DNA of 64,000 bases, taken from assembly GCA_016721905.1 (NCBI GenBank), contig JADKHH010000036.1:1-64000 (forward strand). The letters run 5' to 3'. Within the stretch, counting starts at the first letter, position 1; each line of letters opens with the position of its first letter. Position numbers and translations under genes: made by a program. Source of the DNA: Candidatus Opimibacter skivensis (lineage in GTDB: Bacteria; Bacteroidota; Bacteroidia; Chitinophagales; Saprospiraceae). The notes under the pieces were generated by a model, which worked only from the letters and a program-made list of their open reading frames with translations, made no database searches and was not told the DNA's origin. Below are positions 48,384 through 58,288 of the stretch, one piece after another.

Positions 48384-49805
48384 TCAGCGCCTTGACACAT
48401 CGCAAATGGCCTCTCCTATAGCAGCAATGGTGCGTCGGACATCGTCCTCATTGGTGCGCCAGCCGCTGACGGAAACGCGCATACAGCGTTTGCCCTTGAA
48501 GGTGGAAGGTTGAAAGAAAGCTTCGCCGGATGCATTGATGGCGGCGATGACATGTTCTGTAAACTGATCATGCTTTGATTCATCTTCGCCGGCAGATGGA
48601 TTTCTGAACCTCAATATTCCCTGATTAATTATTGGATACGCCAGAATTTCGACATGAGGCAGCTGACCAGCACCCTCGACGATAGCGGTGGCGTGACGAC
48701 AACAGCGTTCAACAAGATCCTCAATACCTGTTGATCCCAGTTCTTTGATAACAGCAAATGTAGTGTACCCTCTTGCTCTTCTCGAAAGTTCAGGGGTCCA
48801 GTTGTATTCATCTCTTGCCTTTCCATCCTCCTTGAGGTAACCGGCCTGGCTGGTAAAGGTCTTGAAATGTGCAGCCGGGTGAGCGATAAAGGCATAACCA
48901 CTGTCATAAGGTACATTGAGCCATTTGTGTCCATCTGTGGCCCATGAGTCAGCATCTTCAGCTCCTTCAAGCAAATGGGTATACTTTGGACTTGCGGCTG
49001 CCCAAAGACCAAAGGCGCCATCAATATGCACCCATGCATTGTGCGCATGTGCTAAAGGGATAATAGATTTAAAGTCATCAAAAGCACCGGTATGAATTTC
49101 GCCGGCTTGAAGAATCACCATGGTGGGTGTGACATGATCGCGCTCAAATTCCTTCCTGACTTCGTCCACATGCAGCTTACCGTCTTTATCTGAAGGTAAT
49201 TCAACCATGACATTGCGCCCAAAGCCCAGCATCCTTAGTGCGCGGGTGATTGTATTGTGTTTATGGTCACCACAAATGATTCGGATCCGGGGTGCACCAT
49301 AGAACCCTTCTACTTCTACATCCCAACCTGCCTGATCAAAAAGATAATTTCGGGCGACATTGAGACATGTGAAATTGGCCATCTGACAGCCGGTAACAAA
49401 AGCGAAGCTGGCTTGAGGTGGCAACTTCAAAAGTTGCTTTAACCACGAACCAGCAATTTCCTCCACAATTCCACTGGACGGTGTGCATGCATAGAGACCT
49501 GCATTCTGGTCCCAAACGGACGTGAGCCAGTCTGCAGCGATGGCTGAGGGATGGGAACCTCCGATGACCCAGGCGAAGAAGCGGCCGGATTGGTTGAGAT
49601 TAAGACCAGGTATGGCTGACTCGTTTAGTTCTTCAATCACCTCTTCCGCAGGCATTCCCTTCTCTGGTAAATCCCAACTCCAAAGTGATTTGAGTTCCTC
49701 ATAGGAAAGCCTGGCACCCACTGGTTGTGTATCCAAGTCATTGAGGAATTCAGTTCCGAGGCTAAATGCCTTCTCTAAAGGTTTATCAAAAGGATTTGTA
49801 CTCAT
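48384..49805 (-). CDS. PLP-dependent group II decarboxylase family protein
   Basis: From 49805 (MSTNPFDKPLEKAF) the protein is 473 residues. The fold type I core has the AWVHIDGAFG aspartate and SWATDGHKWLNVPYDSG, with the PLP lysine in DGHKW. Homologues include aromatic amino acid, glutamate and diaminobutyrate decarboxylases; the substrate here cannot be named. The ORF is open to 49871, but the later ATG matches the usual N-terminus. It is monocistronic. Confidence 0.92.
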   Translation of the reverse strand: MSTNPFDKPLEKAFSLGTEFLNDLDTQPVGARLSYEELKSLWSWDLPEKGMPAEEVIEELNESAIPGLNLNQSGRFFAWVIGGSHPSAIAADWLTSVWDQNAGLYACTPSSGIVEEIAGSWLKQLLKLPPQASFAFVTGCQMANFTCLNVARNYLFDQAGWDVEVEGFYGAPRIRIICGDHKHNTITRALRMLGFGRNVMVELPSDKDGKLHVDEVRKEFERDHVTPTMVILQAGEIHTGAFDDFKSIIPLAHAHNAWVHIDGAFGLWAAASPKYTHLLEGAEDADSWATDGHKWLNVPYDSGYAFIAHPAAHFKTFTSQAGYLKEDGKARDEYNWTPELSRRARGYTTFAVIKELGSTGIEDLVERCCRHATAIVEGAGQLPHVEILAYPIINQGILRFRNPSAGEDESKHDQFTEHVIAAINASGEAFFQPSTFKGKRCMRVSVSGWRTNEDDVRRTIAAIGEAICDVSRR

Positions 49806-49986
49806 GATGACTGATTCAAACAAATTCAGATTAAATTCCAGATTCAATATTAGACATAAATCAATTAACAATAATGGAAATGAAGTTCAACATCCTCAGT
49901 CTGCATTCCAGGTTTATTACTTCAACAAATTAGTACCATCACTAAGATTGATCTGACTTGTCCCAAAAAATTCGGATTTTCACACT

Positions 49987-51495
49987 ATGGATTTAACCTC
50001 CCTCCTGATCGGAGCTGCCATCGGCCTTGTACTAGCCTATATCTTATTTTACCTCTTGCATAAAAGCAACTCTGTGCCTAAGCAGGAGTATGATACCCTT
50101 ACTACCAAACTCAATGACACTGTTTCCACCCTTAAACTAACTGAAGACAGATTAAAATCACAACAGGAACTCGCTCAATCTTTCCAGCAAAAAGTTGAAA
50201 GAAAAGAATCTGAATTGTCTTCCCTACTCTCCCGGACTGCTACACTAGAGGCGACGCTCAACATGAATGGTCAGCGCCTCAAGGAGATGTCTTCCACCCT
50301 GAACGAGCAGACAGAGACCAATAGAGCGCAACAAGCAGAATTAAACAATACGAAGCAAAAGCTAGCTGAATACACTGCTAATAATGCCGCTCTACTAGAC
50401 AAACTCAACACTCAAAAAGAAGATCTCATCTCCATGCAAAAAACTGCCGTGTTACAGTTTGAAAAACTGGCTCAACAGATTTTTGAAGAGAAGTCAGGGA
50501 AGTTTACAGAAGCCAACAAGAACAATATCGAGGCCTTGCTCAAACCACTGAATGAAAACATCAATACCTTCAAACAGAAAGTAGAGGAAACGTATGACAA
50601 GGAATCCAAGCAACGTTTTTCGCTAGAAGAAAAAGTCAAGGACCTGATTGAAAATACCCAGAAGATCAGCCAGGAAGCAAACAACCTGGCTTCCGCGCTC
50701 AAAGGCCAGGCCAAGAAACAAGGAGACTGGGGTGAAACGATTCTGGAACGGATCCTTGAAGTTTCAGGGCTAGAAAAAAACAGGGAATACTTCATCCAGG
50801 AAAACCTCAAGGATGAACAGGGCCAGAACCAGCGGCCGGATATCATCGTCAGGCTGCCAGATGACCGCAACATCATCATTGATTCCAAGGTATCGCTCAA
50901 TGCTTATCTGCGTTATTCAGAGGCAGATTCCAAAGAGCAGCAGGATATCTTTATAGCCAACCATCTGCAGGCGATCAATCAACACATTGATCAGTTGAGT
51001 GCCAAGAAGTATGAGGAACTCACCTCCTCACTTGACTTTGTCATCATGTTTATACCGGTTGAACCTGCCTATATCCTGGCAGTCCAATCTGATCCTGACC
51101 TATGGGCCTACGCCTACACGAGACGAATCCTGATGATCAGTCCTACAAATCTTATCGCCGTGTTGAAGATCGTTGCTGATCTCTGGAAGCGGGAGATGCA
51201 AAGTAAAAATGCGGTGGAGATCGCCAGGGAAGGGGCTAATCTATATGATAAGTTTGTTGGGTTTGTATCGACGATCGAAGATATCGGCCGGCACTTGTCA
51301 CGCTCACAAGATGCATATCTGCAAGCGGTCAGTCAATTAAAAGATGGACGTGGAAACCTGATCTCCAGGGTACAAAAACTCAGGAAGCTTGGTGTCAAGT
51401 CAACAAAGCAACTTCCTACCTCCATGCTGACGGCAGATCTGGAGGAAGAGGAAGAAATACAGATGCCTCCGGAAGCGGAGACTGGAGAGGAATAA
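49987..51495 (+). CDS. rmuC: DNA recombination protein RmuC
   Basis: The protein is 502 residues. An N-terminal membrane helix (LLIGAAIGLVLAYILFYLL) is followed by a long coiled coil (about residues 35-240, rich in Lys, Glu, Gln). The RmuC nuclease-like domain then has GDWGETILERILEVSGL, RPDIIVRLPDDRNIIIDSKVSL and FIPVEPAYILAV. RmuC limits inverted-repeat rearrangements in E. coli, which is notable given the inverted repeats nearby. Confidence 0.95.
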   Translation: MDLTSLLIGAAIGLVLAYILFYLLHKSNSVPKQEYDTLTTKLNDTVSTLKLTEDRLKSQQELAQSFQQKVERKESELSSLLSRTATLEATLNMNGQRLKEMSSTLNEQTETNRAQQAELNNTKQKLAEYTANNAALLDKLNTQKEDLISMQKTAVLQFEKLAQQIFEEKSGKFTEANKNNIEALLKPLNENINTFKQKVEETYDKESKQRFSLEEKVKDLIENTQKISQEANNLASALKGQAKKQGDWGETILERILEVSGLEKNREYFIQENLKDEQGQNQRPDIIVRLPDDRNIIIDSKVSLNAYLRYSEADSKEQQDIFIANHLQAINQHIDQLSAKKYEELTSSLDFVIMFIPVEPAYILAVQSDPDLWAYAYTRRILMISPTNLIAVLKIVADLWKREMQSKNAVEIAREGANLYDKFVGFVSTIEDIGRHLSRSQDAYLQAVSQLKDGRGNLISRVQKLRKLGVKSTKQLPTSMLTADLEEEEEIQMPPEAETGEE

Positions 51496-51731
51496 GCAAC
51501 CAAAAATGGATGGTAATGCGATCCGTTACTAGTTGTCATTTCACGATGCATTTTCGACATTTCAATTTGCATTTTTATCATTTCATTCCCCGGTTGAAGC
51601 CAGCCCTTTTTTCCTCCTTTATATTTGTGCGAGGATAAAATTAACCGGATGATATCCAAATGATGTATCCCCGCTCAAAAAGTTAACTCATTTCAAATCA
51701 TATCACTTTTAACCATCAAATTAAACGATCC

Positions 51732-52337
51732 ATGAAAAACATTTTCTTATTTGCCGGTCTTCTCCTGATTGGCGCTTACATCATTAGCTGCAAACCGCAG
51801 GGAACGGATCCAGTGGCTATGGGCGATGTTGCTTCCGTTCCTGTGATGACAAAAGAAGATTCCATCAAACGCGGAGAATACCTGTCGCACATCATGGGAT
51901 GCAATGATTGCCATACTCCAAAAGTTATGACCGAAAAAGGGCCTGCACTTGATATGAACAGGTTATTGTCCGGCCATCCGGCAGACGAACCATTGCCTGC
52001 TATCACGGATAAGAAGATGATCGGTCCGGGGCAATGGGTCTTATTCAATCTCGGGCAGACTTCGGCCACTGGTCCATGGGGAACTTCATTTTCTGCCAAT
52101 CTGACTCCGGATGATACGGGATTAGGAGCCTGGACATTTGAAAACTTTGAGCAGGCCATCCGTAATGGCAAATTCAAAGGCATCGATGGCAGCAGAATGA
52201 TCATGCCTCCGATGCCATGGCAAAACTATGCGGCTATAAACGATGAAGACCTTGCCAATCTCTGGATGTATCTAAAATCAATTAAGCCTGTGAAGAATGT
52301 TGTGCCAGCGTACATACCACCTGGTGCGAGCATGTAA
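51732..52337 (+). CDS. Monoheme cytochrome c lipoprotein
   Basis: The protein is 201 residues. A lipobox with Cys20 (ISC) is followed by one heme site CNDCH (Cys57, Cys60, His61). A late methionine-containing segment MIMPPMPWQNYAAI is a probable axial-ligand region, and the ending LANLWMYLKSIKPV is typical of this c-type family. It should carry electrons in the periplasm; no partner oxidoreductase lies next to it. Confidence 0.9.
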   Translation: MKNIFLFAGLLLIGAYIISCKPQGTDPVAMGDVASVPVMTKEDSIKRGEYLSHIMGCNDCHTPKVMTEKGPALDMNRLLSGHPADEPLPAITDKKMIGPGQWVLFNLGQTSATGPWGTSFSANLTPDDTGLGAWTFENFEQAIRNGKFKGIDGSRMIMPPMPWQNYAAINDEDLANLWMYLKSIKPVKNVVPAYIPPGASM

Positions 52338-52463
52338 TAAGGAACAAGGAAAAGATTGTCAGGAGACAGGACTTGCATTAATTCAATAACCAATAGCCAA
52401 CAAGAAAGGAAAAGCGTGAATTAGTAGGAAGGTGAAGGATCCTAATAAAACTCAACTGAACCT

Positions 52464-52513
52464 GGCAAAAGAAAGTACGGACAGGACGCGCCCTGTCCGT
52501 ACTTTCTTTTGCC
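52464..52513. terminator. Perfect 22-bp palindrome, probable bidirectional terminator
   Basis: The arms 52464-52485 and 52492-52513 are perfectly complementary (GGCAAAAGAAAG... and ...CTTTCTTTTGCC) around the 6-base loop ACGCGC. It lies about 130 bases past the cytochrome c stop. Confidence 0.8.
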
Positions 52514-52594
52514 TAGTTCAACTGTCTGCGTTTTTATTGGGTGGGTGATTTTATTTATCTTACTGATAAATTTTATATTAAAAAACCAAAAACC

Positions 52595-52966
52595 ATGCTA
52601 CTCGCCAGCCACATCCTCACAGCCCTTGTTGCACTCATTCATCTCTATATCGTTTGGCTTGAAATGTTTGCCTGGACGACGAGAGGAAGGAAGGTGTTTA
52701 AAAACTTTCCTGCTCATTTATTTGAACCGACCAAGGCACTTGCTGCAAATCAGGGTCTGTATAATGGATTTCTTGCTGCTGGATTGATATGGTCATTCTT
52801 TATCACTGATGTTACCTGGCAGATGAATGTGCGGTATTTCTTCCTGGGTTGCGTAGCAGTGGCCGGGATCTATGGGGCTGCTACAGCGGATAAGAAAATA
52901 CTTTTTGTTCAGACGGTTCCCGCGCTGGCAGCGATTATTGCTGTGCTGCTATCCTCACCAACTTAA
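52595..52966 (+). CDS. DUF1304 membrane protein
   Basis: From 52595 (MLLASHILTALVAL) the protein is 123 residues with four membrane helices. The family motif IVWLEMFAWTTRGRKVF and the following NQGLYNGFLAAGLIW are plain. Function is not established. The ORF is open to 52541, but the added residues do not match the family. Confidence 0.9.
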   Translation: MLLASHILTALVALIHLYIVWLEMFAWTTRGRKVFKNFPAHLFEPTKALAANQGLYNGFLAAGLIWSFFITDVTWQMNVRYFFLGCVAVAGIYGAATADKKILFVQTVPALAAIIAVLLSSPT

Positions 52967-53103
52967 GGAGCTACCCCCACCCGGACTTTACTACTTGCAA
53001 ACCGTATCCGCAAATCACCAAACTATAATGTCGAAACTGATCTTTGAAGCCCGGTAGAGCTTTTCCTGAAGAGTAACTTAAAAGGCTGTTTTAACAAACT
53101 TTA

Positions 53104-53135
53104 TTGGCTCGAAATGGCTGATTTGCTTAGCTTTG
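53104..53135 (+). promoter_or_regulatory. Bacteroidota-type promoter of the carotenoid operon
   Basis: TTG at 53104-53106 and TAGCTTTG at 53128-53135 are separated by 21 bases, a fit to the TTG/TAnnTTTG consensus. The transcript would have a leader of about 90 bases, with a GTAAACC/GGTTTAC hairpin at 53181-53209. Confidence 0.6.
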
Positions 53136-53233
53136 CCTTTGCATATCCTGATAAAATAATTGAAGTTTCATGCCCTCCCTGTAAACCAATATCGGTTTTA
53201 TGGGTTTACTAACGATTCGATAAATCAGGTCAT

Positions 53234-54709
53234 TTGTCTCCTAAAGTAGTTGTCATCGGTTCCGGTTTTGCCGGATTATCAGCCGCTTGTTGCCTTGCGA
53301 AAGACGGTTGCTCAGTCACCGTCCTTGAAAAGAATGCCACCCCGGGAGGCAGAGCCCGCCAGTTTGAAGCCGATGGGTTCAAATTTGACATGGGCCCGAG
53401 CTGGTATTGGATGCCGGATGTGTTTGAGCAGTTTTTTAATCACTTTGGCAAAAAGACCTCTGATTACTATAACCTGATCCGGCTGGATCCGTCATACCGA
53501 ATCTACTTTGGAAAAGAGGATGTTATGGACCTTCCTGCAAACCTGGAAGATCTGTACGCCTTATTTGAATCCTACGAACCGGGAAGCAGTGCCCATCTTA
53601 AAAAATTCCTGGCGGATGCTCAATACAAATACGAGGCGGGTATGCAGGAATTCGTTTTCAAGCCTGCACATAGTCCACTGGAATATTTTCACTGGAAGAT
53701 CATGAAGGCAGGTATGCGTCTCCAGCTACTGAAATCCCTTTCCAGCGAAGTAAACGCGCACTTCAAGGATTCCAGGCTGGTTCGTCTGCTTGAATTTCCG
53801 GTTCTCTTCCTTGGCGCTACGCCTGAAAAAACACCGGCCATGTACAGCATGATGAACTATGCTGATATGGTATTAGGTACCTGGTATCCTGAAGGTGGTA
53901 TGATCCAGATCGTGAATGCGATGGTTAGCCTGGCCAAAGAGCTTGGTGTCCATTTCGAATTCGATGCTGAGGTCACCAAAATTGAAGCAGAAGCAAGGCA
54001 GGTGACACATGTGATCACTTCGAAAGGAATGAAGATAGAAGCGGATATTGTGGTCGGAGGTGCAGATTACCATCATCTGGAACAAAAGGTACTTGACAAA
54101 CCATTCAGGCAATATGATGAAGCTTATTGGTCATCGAGAGTGATGGCACCTTCAAGCCTGGTCTTTTACCTGGGCATCAAAGGCAGGATGAAAGATGTAC
54201 TTCATCACAACCTTTTCTTTGACGCAGACTTTAAAATACACAGCGAAGAGATCTATACCTCCAAGAGGTGGCCTACTGATCCTTTATTCTATATGTCAGC
54301 GCCATCCGTGACGGATGACACTATAGCACCGGACGGACATGAAAACCTCTTTATCCTGATCCCCATCGCTCCCGATCTCGAAGATACCGAAGCTATCAGG
54401 GAGCATTATTTTTCAAGGGTTCTGGAACGCATCAAAATGATCACGGGAGAAGATATCCAGGATCGGATTGTCTACAAGCGTTCGTACTGTGTCAAGGATT
54501 TTAAAGCGGACTATCACTCGTTTCAGGGCAATGCGTATGGCCTGGCCAATACGCTTCGCCAGACCGCTTTCATGAAACCTAAGATGAAAAGCCGTAAATT
54601 GGATAACTTATACTTTACAGGGCAACTTACTGTACCGGGCCCAGGCATTCCACCAGCCTTGATCTCGGGACAAATTGTAGCAAGAGAAGTCATGAAAAAC
54701 TATGCTTGA
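53234..54709 (+). CDS. crtI: Phytoene desaturase (CrtI family)
   Basis: The protein is 491 residues. The FAD-binding N-terminus VVVIGSGFAGLSAACCLAKDG is followed by EKNATPGGRARQFEADGFKFDMGPSWYWMPDVFEQFF. The C-terminal CrtI signature reads YFTGQLTVPGPGIPPALISGQ. It converts phytoene to lycopene by four desaturations. The start is TTG at 53234: the frame has a stop just upstream (53210), no ATG precedes the fold, and AGG lies six bases before it. The next gene overlaps by eight bases. Confidence 0.95.
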   Translation: MSPKVVVIGSGFAGLSAACCLAKDGCSVTVLEKNATPGGRARQFEADGFKFDMGPSWYWMPDVFEQFFNHFGKKTSDYYNLIRLDPSYRIYFGKEDVMDLPANLEDLYALFESYEPGSSAHLKKFLADAQYKYEAGMQEFVFKPAHSPLEYFHWKIMKAGMRLQLLKSLSSEVNAHFKDSRLVRLLEFPVLFLGATPEKTPAMYSMMNYADMVLGTWYPEGGMIQIVNAMVSLAKELGVHFEFDAEVTKIEAEARQVTHVITSKGMKIEADIVVGGADYHHLEQKVLDKPFRQYDEAYWSSRVMAPSSLVFYLGIKGRMKDVLHHNLFFDADFKIHSEEIYTSKRWPTDPLFYMSAPSVTDDTIAPDGHENLFILIPIAPDLEDTEAIREHYFSRVLERIKMITGEDIQDRIVYKRSYCVKDFKADYHSFQGNAYGLANTLRQTAFMKPKMKSRKLDNLYFTGQLTVPGPGIPPALISGQIVAREVMKNYA

Positions 54710-55538
54710 TCTATACAACAGCACCTGTCAGGAATGCAGCCAACTCATCACGAGAAGGTACAGCACCTCTTTTTCAGCAGGCATTAAGGCCTTTGACCCT
54801 TCTATCCGGGCACCGATCTATGCGATCTATGGTTTCGTTCGGTTTGCAGATGAAATCGTTGATACTTTTCATGATTTTCCGCAAGCGACCCTTTTTTATA
54901 AATTCAAAGAAGACACGTGGCATGCCATAGATGAAGGGATTAGTCTCAATCCGGTTTTGAACGCCTTCCAGGAAGTTGTGAATGCCTACAATATTGACAA
55001 AGCATTAATCACCGCTTTTCTAGACAGCATGGAAATGGATCTCACACGGCAGGCGTATGATGATGATGGCTACGACCAATACATCTATGGGTCTGCAGAA
55101 GTGGTCGGCCTGATGTGTCTTTACGTATTCTGCAACGGTAATCCGGATCAATATGCTAAACTGAAAGATTCTGCACGTAGTCTTGGTGCCGCTTTTCAGA
55201 AAATTAATTTCCTGCGCGACCTTAAATCTGATTTTGAAGATCGTGGCCGTGTTTATTTTCCGGGCGTAGATTTCCTTCAGTTTACGGCTGCTGATAAGCT
55301 GAAAATTGAACAGGATATTTTAACTGACTTCCAGGAAGGGTACAAAGGAATACTTCAACTTCCTGCCACTTCGCGATTTGGTGTCTATCTGGCCTATGTA
55401 TATTATTTCAGCCTGTTTAAGAAAATAAAACAGACTCCTTGTCATAAAGTCCAGGAAAAGAGGATACGTGTCAATGCCATGGAAAAACTGGTGTTGCTCT
55501 TTAAATCCTCTGTCCGGATGAAATTGAATATGCTCTAA
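54702..55538 (+). CDS. crtB: Phytoene synthase
   Basis: The protein is 278 residues. Squalene/phytoene synthase motifs are present: the first Asp-rich region VRFADEIVD, the second LGAAFQKINFLRDLKSDFEDRGRVYFP with NFLRDL. It joins two geranylgeranyl diphosphates to make phytoene. It overlaps crtI by eight bases, so translation is probably coupled. No GGPP synthase gene is in the window. Confidence 0.96.
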   Translation: MLDLYNSTCQECSQLITRRYSTSFSAGIKAFDPSIRAPIYAIYGFVRFADEIVDTFHDFPQATLFYKFKEDTWHAIDEGISLNPVLNAFQEVVNAYNIDKALITAFLDSMEMDLTRQAYDDDGYDQYIYGSAEVVGLMCLYVFCNGNPDQYAKLKDSARSLGAAFQKINFLRDLKSDFEDRGRVYFPGVDFLQFTAADKLKIEQDILTDFQEGYKGILQLPATSRFGVYLAYVYYFSLFKKIKQTPCHKVQEKRIRVNAMEKLVLLFKSSVRMKLNML

Positions 55539-55575
55539 AAGCGTTTATGTAATCACTGACCTTATCCATGATCAA

Positions 55576-56040
55576 ATGAGCCCAATAGTATTTATAGCCT
55601 TATGTCTCGGCGCAGTCATCATGATGGAATTTGTTGCATGGTCTGCACACAAATTCCTGATGCATGGCCCCCTATGGAACTGGCATGAGGATCACCACAA
55701 AAAGGACCATACCTCCGGAAGCTGGTGGGAAAAAAATGACCGTTTCTTCCTGGTATTTGCCACGCCTGGTATCATCTGTCTCTTTGCCGGCAGTTTCACT
55801 TCGGCAACCTGGTTGTTTCCAATCGGCCTGGGCATCACTATTTATGGTGCTATTTATTTCCTGATTCACGACGTGTATATACATCGACGTTTCAAATGGT
55901 TCCGTCATCTCGACAGCAAGTATTCACGTGCGGTACTCAGAGCACATGGTGCGCATCATGCAAAAACCACTAAAGAAGATTGTGAATCGTTTGGATTACT
56001 GGCGGTCAATTCAAAATTCCTGAAAAACAACAGGAAGTAA
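55576..56040 (+). CDS. crtZ: Beta-carotene hydroxylase
   Basis: The protein is 154 residues with four membrane helices and the full set of histidine boxes for a di-iron hydroxylase: HKFLMHG, HEDHH, HDVYIH and HGAHH. It adds hydroxyls to the beta-ionone rings to give zeaxanthin. Its TAA stop shares an A with the next start (TAATG). Confidence 0.93.
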   Translation: MSPIVFIALCLGAVIMMEFVAWSAHKFLMHGPLWNWHEDHHKKDHTSGSWWEKNDRFFLVFATPGIICLFAGSFTSATWLFPIGLGITIYGAIYFLIHDVYIHRRFKWFRHLDSKYSRAVLRAHGAHHAKTTKEDCESFGLLAVNSKFLKNNRK

Positions 56041-56912
56041 TGTCTTCTGTTCCATTAAGTTCATGGCCGCAGGAATCTAAAGATAAACTCGGCTATATCG
56101 TCATCTTCACCGCGTTGTTTGTGACCGGTCTGATGTGGTATACTAATGAAATAAAACAAGGTCAGCTGCTCACTGAAGTTAGTGTGCTGCATCCTATATC
56201 ATTCTTCGAGACCAAGTGGCTTTATGCATACCTACTGGCTTTCACAGGTGTGTTTCCTTTGCTATTCGGCTTTATTCCCAAGCCTAATTTTTATGGTCAG
56301 TTCTTAAGGGTTGCCGTGGCAAACATTCCGGTTACCGCTTTATTTATCCTCTGGGATTTCTATTTTACAAAACAAGGTGTCTGGGGTTTTTCCACACGTT
56401 ACACAACCGGGTTACAACTCATCGGGCTCCCCTGGGAAGAGATTTTGTTTTTCATCATCATCCCTACTGCCTGCATTTTTATATACTGGTCGCTTAATAC
56501 GGTCATCAAAAAAGAACCTTTTGTCAAAGCAGAAAACATGATCACAGTTGTCCTGATCTTCGTTTTCCTGCTCATCGGTATCTGGAAATGGGAGCATATT
56601 TACACATCCACCGCTTTCATGCTCAGTGGGTTCCTCCTACTCTATCATTGGTTGTTTGTCAAGCCTGGTTACCGGGGCAGATTCTACCTCGCTTATCTGG
56701 TCACGTGCATACCGTTTCTGATTGTCAATGGCGTGCTGACAGGTGGTTTTACGGAAGGCCCTGTGGTGATGTACAATCCGGAAGAAAATTTTGGTGTACG
56801 CATCGGCACAGTGCCGGTTGATGATTTTGCTTATTCGTTTCTGATGTTATTTGCAAACATCAGCTTATTCGAAGCATTTGGCAACCGTTTTACTTCGAAG
56901 GAAAAAATATAA
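56040..56912 (+). CDS. Lycopene beta-cyclase, fused CrtYc-CrtYd type
   Basis: The protein is 290 residues with about seven membrane helices. Two halves each match the lycopene cyclase domain of actinobacterial CrtYc/CrtYd: GLPWEEILFFIIIP in the first and VPVDDFAYSFLML in the second, with the acidic pairs placed as in the family. It should close both ends of lycopene to beta-carotene. The operon order crtI-crtB-crtZ-cyclase gives zeaxanthin. It ends four bases from a convergent gene, with no terminator between them. Confidence 0.92.
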   Translation: MSSVPLSSWPQESKDKLGYIVIFTALFVTGLMWYTNEIKQGQLLTEVSVLHPISFFETKWLYAYLLAFTGVFPLLFGFIPKPNFYGQFLRVAVANIPVTALFILWDFYFTKQGVWGFSTRYTTGLQLIGLPWEEILFFIIIPTACIFIYWSLNTVIKKEPFVKAENMITVVLIFVFLLIGIWKWEHIYTSTAFMLSGFLLLYHWLFVKPGYRGRFYLAYLVTCIPFLIVNGVLTGGFTEGPVVMYNPEENFGVRIGTVPVDDFAYSFLMLFANISLFEAFGNRFTSKEKI

Positions 56913-56916
56913 TTCC

Positions 56917-58284
56917 TTACTCCGTCAGTTTGTTTTCGATCTCCAGCTGGCTGACTTGTTTTCCAATCAATGCCCCTATTCGTAATCCTTCTTCTGCATC
57001 CATGCGCCAATGCACGCCTAAGAGAATTCTGGAGAGTGCATTCTCCTTTGCCATCTGATCAAAGGAATTAAAGTTCCTGGGCTTGACGGCAAAATCTACG
57101 CGACCCAGAAGGCTTTTATCTGTCATTTTATAATTAGCCCCATACAATGAACTCAATACTTCTGCAGCCGCAGCGCCCATCATAGAATGCCCTGAAGGAT
57201 AAGATGGAAAGGACGGGGAAGGAGAGAATGGCCTCCAGGAAGGGTCAATATGTTTCTGAATATATGTTTCCGGCCGCTCCAGGGTGTAAGTATATTTTGA
57301 ATACCAGCATGCTATCATTGCATCTCCCAGCGCGAAACCTACTTTGAGATACGTCTCCATTGTCTTCTCAATTGAAGGATGTTCTTTTTCAATTACCTGG
57401 TTGGTGATCGCCAACCAATGTCCGGGCGGTGTGAAGGTCAATCCGGGATGGTCATCATCCCAGAATTCTGCAATCCACTGATTTTCGGCGGAGAGCGGCT
57501 TGCTTAATGAAATAATTTCTAAAGCCTGGACATAATAGGATTGGTTAGTCTGTGTGGAGTATTCTGGAAGCGGCTTGGCGAGATAGTCCGAAGCCTCGAT
57601 CACAAATGGCCTGACCTTGCCCCAATAGGGCAATAAAGGTGGCATCGGAAAATCAGTTGAAGCTACCCACTTGCCATCACCGACCGGGGGAACGTAAGTG
57701 CGGTCATAATTATGGTGGTTGGCCCGAAAACCCAGACTATCCGTAGATGACCATATGTAGACAGCATTAGCCACTTCACGGCCAAACGCCTGTGACAGAT
57801 GCATGGTTGTTGAATCAATTTTTCCACTGATTAACACATCCCACTTTTCTGAAAGTCTTGACAATTCGCGTCTCGTTGGTTCCGGTGCAGTAAGAAAAAA
57901 CTTACCCAGGATAGCGGAGTAACATGCATTGAGTGATGTCCTGAGATCAAACTGATGCTGAGGTGGAGCGACCGGCAATACAAGGCCATCAATATGGGAC
58001 GAGAAGGATTGAAATTCGCCTGCCAGACCAGGCAGTGATGCTTCGTAGGCTGCAAGACCTATATACCCATATGCCCTGGACGCGACCGGACCACGATAGC
58101 CTTCGGTATGCATCTCCGCCACCAGCAGAAACTTATTCCAATCCAGCACAATTGCAACTTCATCTTCTTCTTCCGCCGTGCGCGAACTATAACAGCCAAT
58201 AATATACATCAGTATCCATGCACCAGCCAGGACAGCTAAGCCGAATGAAACAAACCGGATCTTATCAGTTTTGCGCACTTGCAT
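56917..58284 (-). CDS. Vanadium-dependent haloperoxidase-like / PAP2-family protein
   Basis: The protein is 455 residues with a lipobox-like IIGC near residue 31. The active-site motifs are intact: K-x6-RP (KYTYTLERP), PSGHS and SR-x5-H (SRILLGVHW). Members are all-helical and bind vanadate or phosphate; substrate oxidation versus phosphatase action is not settled by sequence. It sits four bases downstream of the histidine kinase, so it shares an operon with the two-component system. Confidence 0.9.
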   Translation of the reverse strand: MQVRKTDKIRFVSFGLAVLAGAWILMYIIGCYSSRTAEEEDEVAIVLDWNKFLLVAEMHTEGYRGPVASRAYGYIGLAAYEASLPGLAGEFQSFSSHIDGLVLPVAPPQHQFDLRTSLNACYSAILGKFFLTAPEPTRRELSRLSEKWDVLISGKIDSTTMHLSQAFGREVANAVYIWSSTDSLGFRANHHNYDRTYVPPVGDGKWVASTDFPMPPLLPYWGKVRPFVIEASDYLAKPLPEYSTQTNQSYYVQALEIISLSKPLSAENQWIAEFWDDDHPGLTFTPPGHWLAITNQVIEKEHPSIEKTMETYLKVGFALGDAMIACWYSKYTYTLERPETYIQKHIDPSWRPFSPSPSFPSYPSGHSMMGAAAAEVLSSLYGANYKMTDKSLLGRVDFAVKPRNFNSFDQMAKENALSRILLGVHWRMDAEEGLRIGALIGKQVSQLEIENKLTE

Positions 58285-58288
58285 GGTC

